Positions 1 to 6,527 of a stretch of 8,271 bases of DNA are shown piece by piece. Position 1 is the stretch's first letter; each line of letters opens with the position of its first letter. The position numbers and the translations under genes were made by a program. Source of the DNA: Bacteroidales bacterium H10 (GTDB lineage Bacteria > Bacteroidota > Bacteroidia > Bacteroidales > Muribaculaceae); the NCBI GenBank assembly GCA_001701295.1, contig DAAV01000133.1, forward strand, positions 1-8,271, written 5' to 3'. The notes below the pieces were generated by a model. That model saw only the letters and a program-made list of their open reading frames with translations. It made no database searches and was not told the origin of the DNA.

Positions 1-64
1 ATATTAACATAATTTAAATAAATTATAATTGTTAAATATTTTATTAACATATTTTAGTTATCTG

Positions 65-104
65 AATAAAAAGGCGACCCGGACCATAATAGTCAGGATC
101 GCCT
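65..104 (-). terminator. Intrinsic terminator of the dcu-ansB-porin operon
   Basis: On the minus strand the arms AGGCGA and TCGCCT enclose further pairing (CC with GG, GAC with GTC, separated by single mismatches) around a 7-base loop. The hairpin is followed directly by TTTTTATT. The U-rich run lies on the minus-strand side only, so it stops the leftward transcript about 70 bases after the porin stop codon. On the plus strand the hairpin is followed by CGATTG, so it would not work in that direction. Confidence 0.75.
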
Positions 105-136
105 CGATTGCAAAAGCAGAGTTATGTTGTTGGCAT

Positions 137-160
137 AAAGTCGTGAATCTTCACGACTTT
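137..160. terminator. Perfect 11-bp inverted repeat between porin stop and terminator
   Basis: AAAGTCGTGAA and TTCACGACTTT form perfect 11-bp arms around TC. Read on the plus strand it is followed by two more T (five T in all), so it can act as a rightward terminator. Read on the minus strand it lies in the 3' untranslated part of the porin mRNA, 15-38 bases after the stop. There it could be a first terminator or a 3'-end stabilising hairpin. The inverted repeat is plain to see; its function is inferred. Confidence 0.55.
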
Positions 161-174
161 TTGAAAGTTGATTT

Positions 175-1392
175 TCAGAACACCGGCATCTGCCAGATAA
201 ATCCCACCTGAATATTGTTGGTGTTATAATCTTCGGCGCCGAATGATTTTGCTTTGGCGGTATATTTATAGTTGCGGCCTACATAGGCGACAAAGAAATG
301 TAGGTTGCGGTCCTTGAAAGGATAATATTCCACACCGCCGATGTATCCCAGCGCCGTGCGGTATTTTCCTTTGCGGAGTTCTACGGGAACCTCGGTCTCG
401 CCGTCGGTCCCGAGCACATCAAGGGTATTTGTCTTGTACACACCCTCGTTCTCATACATGACCTTGCCGAAAATGTTCCATGCCGGATGGAATCTGTAGT
501 TTACATGCAGAATGAACGACATGATGTCGGTCTTGGCCGCTTTCTTGGTCCATCCGTTAGGGGCCACGATATCGGTGATGATGCCCTTGCGGTCTACACC
601 CTCGAGCGAGTACATCCAGTCGAAATACATCTGCACCTTATCGCTGATTTTGAAGTCGTTGCCGAGGGCGAAATACCACATGTGCTCCCCCTTGGTCTCG
701 TTCATGAACGATGCCGACCAGCGCGTCTTGTACACATCGTTGAAATTGCCGTTCCAGTTGAGCGTGTAGACCAGAGGCAGTTTCGCTTTTTCATAGTCTC
801 CGTACATGTCTTGTGACGATGTCGTGAGTGCGTTGAGGATCTGGAACTGGAACTGCTGCTTCGGAGTGGGGTTATAGGCCACGTTGACACCGGTCATGAA
901 GTTCGACATATAATTGACCATATCCGAGTACTGGTATATCTCGATAGGATTGAGGTCGAATTCTATTCCGCCATAGGCCGCGCATTGCTTTCCGAGAAAG
1001 AGCGACCATTTGTTGAAGTTGAGGCCGATGCCTGCCACGTCTATGCTGTTGAGCACGTTGTCGAAGTAACCGTCGGTCCGATCTCCTTTGTTAAGACGCT
1101 GGCGGTAGCGGTAGCTCAGCCAATTGTTGATGTTGCCTTTGGCCTCGAATCGAAGTTCCTGGAACTTGAACTTACCCCCGTCGAACTCCGAGCCGGTCCA
1201 CCCGGCATCGAAGTCGGCGTGCATGTCAAGGGTAAGATTGAACTTGTCGGTCTTCTTTTCGATCTTGAAGATCTCCTCGATCAGTCCTTTCTCGTTGTCG
1301 GTCCTGACCTGGGTGATCTCATCCTGCTGGGCCGATGCGTTTCCTGCGGTCAGAATCATTCCGGCCATCAGGGCAATATGTGATGTCTTCAT
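175..1392 (-). CDS. Outer-membrane porin, phosphate-selective porin O/P type
   Basis: A 405-residue precursor of an outer-membrane beta-barrel. Residues 1-21 form a signal peptide ending NASA, with cleavage before QQDE, so the mature protein starts with glutamine as is usual for Bacteroidota signal peptidase I substrates. A short charged segment (about 25-48, EKGLIEEIFKIEKK) precedes the barrel. From about residue 52 the protein is alternating, aromatic-rich amphipathic strands (for example NWLSYRYRQRL and WSLFLGKQ), and it ends in phenylalanine as barrel proteins often do. The pattern resembles the Porin_O_P family (OprO/OprP). In many Bacteroidota this family is annotated simply as porin, and phosphate selectivity should not be assumed. 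It is the last gene of the leftward unit, 66 bases after ansB, which suggests that it admits asparagine, aspartate or dicarboxylates into the periplasm. That substrate is an inference from position. No Shine-Dalgarno sequence is seen; the start is fixed by the signal peptide. Confidence 0.85.
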   Translation of the reverse strand: MKTSHIALMAGMILTAGNASAQQDEITQVRTDNEKGLIEEIFKIEKKTDKFNLTLDMHADFDAGWTGSEFDGGKFKFQELRFEAKGNINNWLSYRYRQRLNKGDRTDGYFDNVLNSIDVAGIGLNFNKWSLFLGKQCAAYGGIEFDLNPIEIYQYSDMVNYMSNFMTGVNVAYNPTPKQQFQFQILNALTTSSQDMYGDYEKAKLPLVYTLNWNGNFNDVYKTRWSASFMNETKGEHMWYFALGNDFKISDKVQMYFDWMYSLEGVDRKGIITDIVAPNGWTKKAAKTDIMSFILHVNYRFHPAWNIFGKVMYENEGVYKTNTLDVLGTDGETEVPVELRKGKYRTALGYIGGVEYYPFKDRNLHFFVAYVGRNYKYTAKAKSFGAEDYNTNNIQVGFIWQMPVF

Positions 1393-1432
1393 AGTAGATG
1401 TGTGTTTATAGTGTGATCGTGTTCTGTGTCGT

Positions 1433-1447
1433 GAAGATTTTATCTTC
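1433..1447. other. Small hairpin in the ansB-porin intergenic region
   Basis: GAAGAT and ATCTTC are perfect 6-bp arms around a 3-base loop, starting about a dozen bases after the ansB stop codon on the minus-strand message. No U-run follows, so it does not look like a terminator. It could be an mRNA processing or stability element separating ansB from the porin message. The pairing is seen; the role is a guess. Confidence 0.35.
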
Positions 1448-1458
1448 CTTTACTGTCA

Positions 1459-2526
1459 TTAGTATTCTTCGAAATATTTCTGGATCTGCTGCCAGTCGGA
1501 AGTCTTTGTAAGCGCCAGCATCAGAAGCACACGCGCTTTCTGCGGATTGAGTTCCCATGAAGCGACAAACTGGTATTTGGCGTCGTCGACCTCGTCGTAA
1601 AGAGTGGTGGGACCGGTCGGCACGCGGCTTGAACGAACCACGATTATGCCGTTCTTGCGGGCTTCAAGGAGTGACGGGAAGATATTCTTATGATAGTTGC
1701 CGTTGCCCAGACCCGCATGTATGATGCCCTGGTATCCGTTGGCCTTGTCGAGGAAAGGAGTCATCACGTCGGCGTCTATGTTGGAGTAGGCATAGACTAT
1801 GCCGACTTTCGGCAGGCTTGTAAGTCCCGATACGTCGAAGACAGATTCTGTGGTGTGTTTCTTAAGGGTGTTGAGATTGTAATAGGGCTTGCTGTTGTAG
1901 ACGTATCCGAGCGGGCCGCCGTCGGGATCCTGAAAGGTCTGCACTGAGACGGTATTCATTTTCTGATTGCCGTGCGCGCCTAATATTATGCCGTTCATTA
2001 CGACGAGCACTCCGCGTCCTTTGGAAGCCGGATCGGCTGCTGTCACGACCGAATTGTAGAGGTTGAGGGGTCCGTCGGCGCTCATTGCCGTCGAGGGACG
2101 CATCGCTCCGGTCAGTACGACGGGCTTGTCGCTGTGTACGGTCAGGTTGAGGAAGTATGCGGTCTCTTCCATTGTGTCGGTTCCGTGAGTAATCACTATG
2201 CCGTCCACCTCAGGAGAGGCGAGGAGCTCGTTGATACGCTTGGCGAGAGTAAGCCATACTTCGTCGTTCATGTCCTGCGAGCCGATATTCACCACCTGCT
2301 CGCCCGTGATGTTGGCTATGTCTTTCATTTCGGGCACTGCGTCGATAAGAGACTGGATCGCCACCTGGCCGGCCGTGTAGCCTGAGGCTGTGGCCGATTT
2401 TCCGGTTCCGGCGATTGTTCCGCCTGTGGCCAGAATGTAGACATTGGGTTTTTGTTGTGCGAATGCACTCATGACGGATGCTATCATCATGAAAGCAAGC
2501 ATACCGAGAGTCTTCAGATTTTTCAT
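1459..2526 (-). CDS. ansB: Type II (periplasmic) L-asparaginase
   Basis: A 355-residue precursor that hydrolyses L-asparagine to aspartate and ammonia outside the cytoplasm. Residues 1-23 are a signal peptide ending in AFA, with QQKPN as the mature start. The first asparaginase signature (ILATGGTIAG, 31-40) carries the nucleophilic threonine T37. Y50 corresponds to the flexible-loop tyrosine, GSQD (82-85) binds substrate, and THGTDTMEE (113-121) contributes T116 and D117. K189 matches the catalytic lysine, and E312 in EVDDAK matches the residue supplied by the neighbouring subunit. Long stretches match what I remember of Escherichia coli AnsB (for example GEQVVNIGSQDMND and RSSRVPTG), and the length fits, so all catalytic residues appear intact. 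The dcu gene lies 55 bases upstream and the porin 66 bases downstream, all on the same strand. This context places the enzyme in a catabolic pathway feeding aspartate to Dcu and AspA. Some family members also act on glutamine, which cannot be judged from sequence alone. Confidence 0.97.
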   Translation of the reverse strand: MKNLKTLGMLAFMMIASVMSAFAQQKPNVYILATGGTIAGTGKSATASGYTAGQVAIQSLIDAVPEMKDIANITGEQVVNIGSQDMNDEVWLTLAKRINELLASPEVDGIVITHGTDTMEETAYFLNLTVHSDKPVVLTGAMRPSTAMSADGPLNLYNSVVTAADPASKGRGVLVVMNGIILGAHGNQKMNTVSVQTFQDPDGGPLGYVYNSKPYYNLNTLKKHTTESVFDVSGLTSLPKVGIVYAYSNIDADVMTPFLDKANGYQGIIHAGLGNGNYHKNIFPSLLEARKNGIIVVRSSRVPTGPTTLYDEVDDAKYQFVASWELNPQKARVLLMLALTKTSDWQQIQKYFEEY

Positions 2527-2541
2527 AACCGATAAATTTAT

Positions 2542-2563
2542 GATTAAAGTTTGAAAATTAATC
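2542..2563. other. AT-rich inverted repeat between dcu and ansB
   Basis: GATTAA and TTAATC form 6-bp arms around a 10-base loop in the 55-base gap between dcu and ansB, next to the palindrome ATAAATTTAT (2532-2541). The pairing is weak and there is no terminator-like U-run. Read-through from dcu into ansB therefore seems likely. Confidence 0.3.
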
Positions 2564-2581
2564 TTTATGCGCTGTCGCGGC

Positions 2582-3883
2582 TCATGAGTAGAACTGGATC
2601 AGCAGAAGCCCGACCGATACCGCGACGATCGTCGCCACCATTCCGGGCATCATGAACGAGTGGTTCAGTATGTATTTGCCGATTTTAGTGGTGCCGGTGC
2701 GATCGAAGTTTATAGCTGCCACGAGAGTGGGGTAGTTCGGTATGAAGAAGTAACCGTTTACTGCCGGAAAGAGAGCTATAAGCATCCAGGGGCTCAGACC
2801 GAGGGCGACACCGAGTGGCATTATGGCCCGTACCGTGGCCGCCTGGCTGTAGAGAAGAATCGACATCACGAAGAGAGCTACGGCAAAGAGCCACGGCATT
2901 TCGGTGACGAGACCCTTGATTGACTCCGTAAGCACGGTGATGTTTCCGTTGATGAACGTGTCGCCCATCCAGGCGATACCGAAGATGGCGATCACGGCCT
3001 GCATTCCGGCTATGAATACGCTTCCTTGAGTAGGTGCGATTCCGTTTGTCTTCGATACGAGCAGGATGATCGCACAGGCGCTGAGCATAAGGATTTCAAT
3101 TAGCGCCGGCATTCCCATTGCCACGCCGTTGAACGTGGGCCGCAAGGCCGGTATGGATCCGAAGAGCACGATCATCGCCGTGGCCACGAGAAAGAGGATC
3201 ACGGATGTGACGGCCGTCTTTACGTTGCGGATTTCATTGAATTTAAGTGAATTCTCTTTGATCATGCCCTGTTCGATACGGCGCAGGTATTCGGGATCTT
3301 CCATAAGTTCCTTTCCCACCCGTTTTGACAGGAACGCACCCACAAGCACACCGACGAGTGTGGCCGGTATTGTGACTTTCAATATGTCGAACAGGGTGAT
3401 GTCGAATCCTGTGAGCAACCCGAGCAATGCCACTGTCGCCGCCGAGATCGGACTGGCTGTAATGGCCTGTTGCGATGCGATCACCGCTATTCCGAGGGGA
3501 CGTTCGGGGCGCACTTTGGTCTCTCGCGCTACTTCGGCTATGACCGGTAGCACCGAATATGCCACATGGCCTGTGCCGGCTACGAATGTGAAGAAATAGG
3601 TTACGAGCGGGCTGACGATCGTAACTTGCGACGGATTCTTGCGCAGCAGTTTCTCGGCCACGCGGACAAGCCAGTCGAGACCGCCGGCGGCCTGCATTGC
3701 CGCGGCGGCGGAAATGACCGCCGCGATCATGAGCATCACGTCGATAGGAGGTGATGTCGGTTCAAGATCGAATACGAATACAAGAATGGCCAGCCCTACA
3801 CCGCCCATAACGCCGAGACCGATGCCGCCGAGACGCGCACCGACGATTATGGCGGTCAAAACGAACAATAATTGGATAATCAT
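2582..3883 (-). CDS. Anaerobic C4-dicarboxylate transporter, DcuA/DcuB family
   Basis: A 433-residue inner-membrane antiporter exchanging C4-dicarboxylates such as fumarate or aspartate for succinate during anaerobic growth. It has many hydrophobic segments throughout. Family landmarks, counted from the chosen start, are GARLGGIGLG (15-24), GGLD (67-70), a conserved loop around KLLRKNP (78-84), GTGHVAY (103-109), ITASPISAA (141-149), YSQAAT (345-350), IPNYPTLVAA (381-390) and FDRTGTTKIGK (393-403). The central ASPISAA and the YSQAAT motif resemble DcuA, while GTGHV and the FDRTGTT region resemble DcuB, so no subtype is assigned. The start is placed at the internal ATG at 3881-3883 (MIIQLLF), because the family begins at that hydrophobic helix and gives the DcuA length of 433. 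The upstream in-frame ATG at 3908-3910 would add nine non-conserved residues. It heads the leftward unit with ansB and the porin, divergent from aspA. Confidence 0.95.
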   Translation of the reverse strand: MIIQLLFVLTAIIVGARLGGIGLGVMGGVGLAILVFVFDLEPTSPPIDVMLMIAAVISAAAAMQAAGGLDWLVRVAEKLLRKNPSQVTIVSPLVTYFFTFVAGTGHVAYSVLPVIAEVARETKVRPERPLGIAVIASQQAITASPISAATVALLGLLTGFDITLFDILKVTIPATLVGVLVGAFLSKRVGKELMEDPEYLRRIEQGMIKENSLKFNEIRNVKTAVTSVILFLVATAMIVLFGSIPALRPTFNGVAMGMPALIEILMLSACAIILLVSKTNGIAPTQGSVFIAGMQAVIAIFGIAWMGDTFINGNITVLTESIKGLVTEMPWLFAVALFVMSILLYSQAATVRAIMPLGVALGLSPWMLIALFPAVNGYFFIPNYPTLVAAINFDRTGTTKIGKYILNHSFMMPGMVATIVAVSVGLLLIQFYS

Positions 3884-3972
3884 GCCTTGGTGTTTTTCGA
3901 TTAGATACAATTCAGTAAAAGTTCCCCGGCAGGACTATCCTCGGAAAAAAGGGGGGACGTTCTGTTAAGTAA

Positions 3973-3988
3973 CTTTAATTTATTAAAG
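3973..3988. promoter_or_regulatory. Inverted repeat CTTTAAT-TT-ATTAAAG upstream of dcu
   Basis: Perfect 7-bp arms with a 2-base centre lie 90 bases upstream of the dcu start codon, in the divergent control region. This could be a binding site for a dimeric regulator or part of the AT-rich dcu promoter. I could not find a clear TAnnTTTG box for dcu itself. In AT-rich DNA short inverted repeats also arise by chance. Confidence 0.35.
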
Positions 3989-4019
3989 GATAATTGCATT
4001 GAATTGTTCATTCGGCTTC

Positions 4020-4035
4020 TATGTTATATAACATA
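4020..4035. promoter_or_regulatory. Perfect 16-bp palindrome, candidate operator between dcu and aspA
   Basis: TATGTTATATAACATA is a perfect 16-bp palindrome with no spacer. It lies 137 bases before the dcu start codon and about 35 bases upstream of the aspA -33 region, in the shared divergent region. The half-site TGTTA is loosely like those of some Crp/Fnr or Rex family sites, but it does not match a consensus I would assert. A regulator acting on both transcription units is an inference from position and symmetry. Confidence 0.45.
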
Positions 4036-4068
4036 TTCCAAATCTTTCTTTTTTTTAAGGCGTTTATA

Positions 4069-4099
4069 TTGAAAACAAAGAAAAAAAGGTTATTTTTGC
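4069..4099 (+). promoter_or_regulatory. Bacteroidota-type promoter of aspA
   Basis: A -33 TTG (4069-4071) is followed after 19 bases by TATTTTTGC (4091-4099), a full match to the Bacteroidota -7 consensus TAnnTTTGC. Transcription would begin around 4104-4107, giving a 5' leader of nearly 80 bases that contains the hairpin at 4120-4148. Confidence 0.75.
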
Positions 4100-4119
4100 C
4101 GAATTACCTTAACGAAGAT

Positions 4120-4148
4120 GTGTGACCGCCTGTTTTCTGCGGTCGCAC
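4120..4148 (+). promoter_or_regulatory. Stable leader hairpin in the aspA 5' UTR
   Basis: GTGTGACCGC (4120-4129) pairs with GCGGTCGCAC (4139-4148), giving a 10-bp GC-rich stem with a single G-U pair and a 9-base loop. It lies wholly between the predicted transcription start and the aspA start codon. No U-run follows, so it is not a terminator by itself. Possible roles are mRNA stabilisation, a binding site for a regulator or RNA, or part of a switch. TACCTTAA occurs on both sides of it (4105-4112 and again just after the hairpin). Confidence 0.5.
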
Positions 4149-4182
4149 AGGCAAAATACCTTAAATTAAAATATCGGAAAAC

Positions 4183-5616
4183 ATGAAAGACAATTGCGAA
4201 AAAGGATTCCGTACAGAATCCGACCTTCTGGGATCTCTTGAGGTTCCCGAATGTGTGCTTTACGGAGTCCAGACACTCCGTAGCCTTGAGAATTTTGAAA
4301 TAAGCAAATTCCATCTTTATGATTATCCGGAGTTTGTAAAAGGACTTGGCATCACTAAGCTCGGAGCGGCCATGGCCAACCATGAACTGGGTCTTCTTAC
4401 CGACGAACAGTTCGACGCCATATCGCAGGCATGCCGTGAATTGATCGGCGGCGAGCATCTCGACCAGTTCCCTGTAGACATGATCCAGGGCGGCGCAGGC
4501 ACATCGACCAATATGAACGCCAATGAAGTCATTGCCAACAGGGCTCTCGAGATCATGGGTCACAAACGTGGTGAATATCAGTATTGCTCCCCCAATGATC
4601 ATGTTAACCGCTCACAGTCGACCAACGACGCCTATCCGACAGCCATCCATATAGGAATGTATTTCGCTCATCTGCGTTTCAAACGTCATTACGAGCGTCT
4701 TATCGAGTCGTTCCGCCAAAAGGCTGTCGAATTCAAGGATATTCTCAAGATCGGCCGTACGCAGCTTGAAGACGCGGTGCCGATGACTCTGGGACAGACG
4801 TTCAACGGTTTCGCGTCGATTCTTCAGGATGAGATAAAACATCTTGACGAGGCTGCCGCGGATTTCCTGACAGTCAATATGGGCGCTACAGCCATCGGTA
4901 CGGGAATATGTGCCGAACCTGGATACGCCGAGAAGTGTGTCGAGGCTCTGTCTGAAATCACAGGCTGGAACATCACTCTTGCCTCTGATCTCGTCGGCAT
5001 AACTTCCGACACATCGGCCATGGTGGGATATTCTTCCGCACTGAAGCGCGTCGCCACCAAGGTGAGCAAGATCTGTAATGACCTGCGTCTTCTCGCGAGC
5101 GGTCCGCGCTGCGGTCTCGGCGAGATCAATCTTCCGGCACGTCAGCCCGGCAGCACGATCATGCCCGGAAAGGTCAATCCTGTGATTCCCGAGGTAATGA
5201 GCCAGATATGCTTCAAGGTGATCGGAAACGATGTCTGTGTGACAATGGCCAGCGAGGCCGCGCAGATGGAGCTGAACGCCATGGAGCCTGTGACGGCGCA
5301 GTGCAATTTCGAGTCGGTGGATATCATGATAAACGGCTTTGAGACGCTGAGGGTACATTGCGTAGAGGGTATTACCGCCAATGAGGAGAAGTGCCGTTCA
5401 TATGTGCGCAACAGCATCAGCGTAGTGACTGCGCTTAATCCAGTGATAGGCTATAAGAATTCTACAAAAATTGCTAAGGAGGCTATCGAGACGGGCCGCA
5501 GTGTCTATGACCTGGTTCTCGAGCATGGCATATTGAGCAAAGAGGATCTTGACACCATTCTCGCTCCCGAGAATATGATCAGACCCGTCAAACTCGATAT
5601 CAAGCCGAAGAAATAA
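4183..5616 (+). CDS. aspA: Aspartate ammonia-lyase (aspartase)
   Basis: A 477-residue cytoplasmic enzyme converting L-aspartate to fumarate and ammonia, a homotetramer of the aspartase/fumarase superfamily. The three conserved active-site regions are present: GGAGTSTNMNANE (103-115), SPNDHVNRSQSTND (136-149), and the signature GSTIMPGKVNPVIPE (323-337), with S324 as the expected catalytic base and K330 and N332 beside it. GRTQLEDAVPMTLGQ (191-205) has the aspartase-type TQ where fumarases have TH. This, together with the overall match to E. coli AspA (478 residues), supports aspartase over class II fumarase. The start ATG follows the A-rich leader sequence AAAATATCGGAAAAC without a Shine-Dalgarno sequence, and the N-terminus aligns with AspA (TESDLLGSLEVP). 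It is divergent from dcu-ansB-porin, and together they supply fumarate and ammonia. Confidence 0.96.
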   Translation: MKDNCEKGFRTESDLLGSLEVPECVLYGVQTLRSLENFEISKFHLYDYPEFVKGLGITKLGAAMANHELGLLTDEQFDAISQACRELIGGEHLDQFPVDMIQGGAGTSTNMNANEVIANRALEIMGHKRGEYQYCSPNDHVNRSQSTNDAYPTAIHIGMYFAHLRFKRHYERLIESFRQKAVEFKDILKIGRTQLEDAVPMTLGQTFNGFASILQDEIKHLDEAAADFLTVNMGATAIGTGICAEPGYAEKCVEALSEITGWNITLASDLVGITSDTSAMVGYSSALKRVATKVSKICNDLRLLASGPRCGLGEINLPARQPGSTIMPGKVNPVIPEVMSQICFKVIGNDVCVTMASEAAQMELNAMEPVTAQCNFESVDIMINGFETLRVHCVEGITANEEKCRSYVRNSISVVTALNPVIGYKNSTKIAKEAIETGRSVYDLVLEHGILSKEDLDTILAPENMIRPVKLDIKPKK

Positions 5617-5654
5617 CCTGTAGCCTTCCCGGTTACGGATACGCTAAAAGAGAT

Positions 5655-5690
5655 ATCCCTGTCACGCTTTAATGTGGCAGGGATTCTTTA
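5655..5690. terminator. Probable bidirectional terminator shared by aspA and the acyltransferase gene
   Basis: ATCCCTG, T, CAC (5655-5665) pairs with GTG, G, CAGGGAT (5674-5684), an 11-bp stem with one G-U pair and an 8-base loop. On the plus strand it is followed by TCTTTAT, about 40 bases after the aspA stop. On the minus strand it is followed by ATCTCTTTTAG, so it can also stop the convergent gene. That gene's last codons and stop (TGA at 5662-5664) lie inside the hairpin. Confidence 0.7.
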
Positions 5691-6276
5691 TGTATTCAGG
5701 ATGGGACTTTTCGCTGATCTTGCGTGCCGGGACGCCCGCTACGGTAGTCCCCGGTTCGACATCGCGGGTCACTACCGCTCCGGCGCCTACGCATGCACCA
5801 CTGCCTATCTCCACGTCATCGACTATGTTGAGTCCGGGACCGAGGTACACGTCGTCTCTGATCATCGCCGCGCGCCCCTCGATGTTAGATCCGATGGTGG
5901 TGAGCTGCCCGATATGCACGTTGTTGCCGATCACGGCGTGGGGATTTATGATGATGCCGCAGCAATGCTGTATGTAGAAACCGTAGCCAATCTTTGTTTT
6001 CGGAGGGATGAAAAGTCCATAACCCCGTTTGTATCTCTTCACCATGAGCCGGGCTATTGGATAAAGCCATCCGCGGCGGTATTGGGCGAGTCGGAACCAG
6101 AATGAGAAGCCGACACTGACACGGCTCAGGCCGCCGAGCCATATGCGGAACAGACCTGCGTTTTTACAGCTGTGGCGATAATAGTCCGAACGTATGAGAT
6201 CAGCGCAGTCGGCATATGACACCGGAATCGGTATTCGTGTCTCCTTGCCGGCGATTGTATAGGTCTGAAAATCCAT
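5662..6276 (-). CDS. Hexapeptide-repeat acyltransferase, serine-acetyltransferase-like
   Basis: A 204-residue cytoplasmic acyltransferase of the left-handed beta-helix (LbH) fold. An N-terminal helical part (20-85) includes [10 protein letters not shown] and the basic, aromatic [17 protein letters not shown], possibly membrane-associating. The helix repeats run from about 94 to 180 as hexapeptides ([30 protein letters not shown]) and end at the conserved AGVPAR (180-185). H104 in QHCCGIIIN corresponds to the catalytic histidine of CysE (DHATGIV), and the acetyl-CoA-binding GAG and AGVPA parts are present. The second CysE histidine (RHP, binding serine) appears replaced by alanine at A136 (RAA). 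L-serine is therefore a doubtful acceptor, and a sugar or surface polysaccharide is possible. Databases often call such proteins serine acetyltransferase. It converges on aspA, ends inside its terminator, and is divergent from lysO. Confidence 0.82.
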   Translation of the reverse strand: MDFQTYTIAGKETRIPIPVSYADCADLIRSDYYRHSCKNAGLFRIWLGGLSRVSVGFSFWFRLAQYRRGWLYPIARLMVKRYKRGYGLFIPPKTKIGYGFYIQHCCGIIINPHAVIGNNVHIGQLTTIGSNIEGRAAMIRDDVYLGPGLNIVDDVEIGSGACVGAGAVVTRDVEPGTTVAGVPARKISEKSHPEYIKNPCHIKA

Positions 6277-6365
6277 CGTTGAGTTTTAATGTGTTGGTCC
6301 GGCGGATTGCCGATTTGGAAATATCCTCCTGTAAGTGGCTGCCTATAATTTAACGTGAGATACGG

Positions 6366-6424
6366 TTGTAAAGTATCGTGGTGTTGGATAATTTGGCGAA
6401 TGTCTGGACTATTTGTCCGGTTTT
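6366..6424 (+). promoter_or_regulatory. Weak promoter-like sequence followed by a terminator-like hairpin
   Basis: TTG (6366-6368), a 20-base spacer and TAATTTGG (6389-6396, one mismatch to TAnnTTTG) could form a promoter. Immediately after it CTGGAC (6404-6409) pairs with GTCCGG (6415-6420) and TTTT follows. If used, transcripts would start at or inside the hairpin. This is weak evidence, recorded because it lies in the 209-base divergent region between the acyltransferase and lysO, where no other structure was found besides the lysO promoter. Confidence 0.25.
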
Positions 6425-6461
6425 AGATCTCGAAGCTATGGTATTCTTTAGAAAATAATAG

Positions 6462-6470
6462 TAATTTTGT
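6462..6470 (+). promoter_or_regulatory. -7 box of the lysO promoter
   Basis: TAATTTTGT matches TAnnTTTG(C/T) fully. A possible -33 box TATG (6437-6440) lies 21 bases upstream. Transcription would start near 6475-6478. This is only about ten bases before the ATG at 6486 and about fifty before the ATG at 6528, which helps to choose the later start. Confidence 0.55.
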
Positions 6471-6527
6471 CTTCTGATAGCGCGCATGCAGGGCGTTGCT
6501 TTTTTAATATATCATTTACATGACATT

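Larger units (their letters stand above)
1..174. other. AT-rich non-coding stretch downstream of the porin
   Basis: There is no convincing gene here. The first 60 bases are almost pure A/T, with ATTAACATA occurring twice and a weak TGTTAA/TTAACA inverted repeat. The rest holds two hairpins, at 65-104 and 137-160, listed separately. A short open frame at 29-211 on the plus strand runs through both hairpins, shows no family features and is not called. Confidence 0.7.

Noticed and set aside
3066..3599. A 177-codon plus-strand frame antisense to dcu.
   Set aside because: It is serine/threonine/arginine-rich without domains, a typical shadow of a conserved membrane-protein gene.
3884..3910. Upstream ATG of dcu adding nine residues (MYLIEKHQG).
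   Set aside because: The family starts at the first membrane helix, and the shorter protein has the usual length.
4612..5358. A 248-codon minus-strand frame antisense to aspA (and another at 4090-4602).
   Set aside because: Histidine- and arginine-rich shadow frames lying opposite well-conserved aspartase motifs. The 4090-4602 frame also runs across the aspA promoter and leader.
6486..6527. Earlier in-frame start of the lysO N-terminal gene.
   Set aside because: It would be only about ten bases from the predicted transcription start and adds a non-family segment (MQGVAFLIYHLHDI). It is not excluded.
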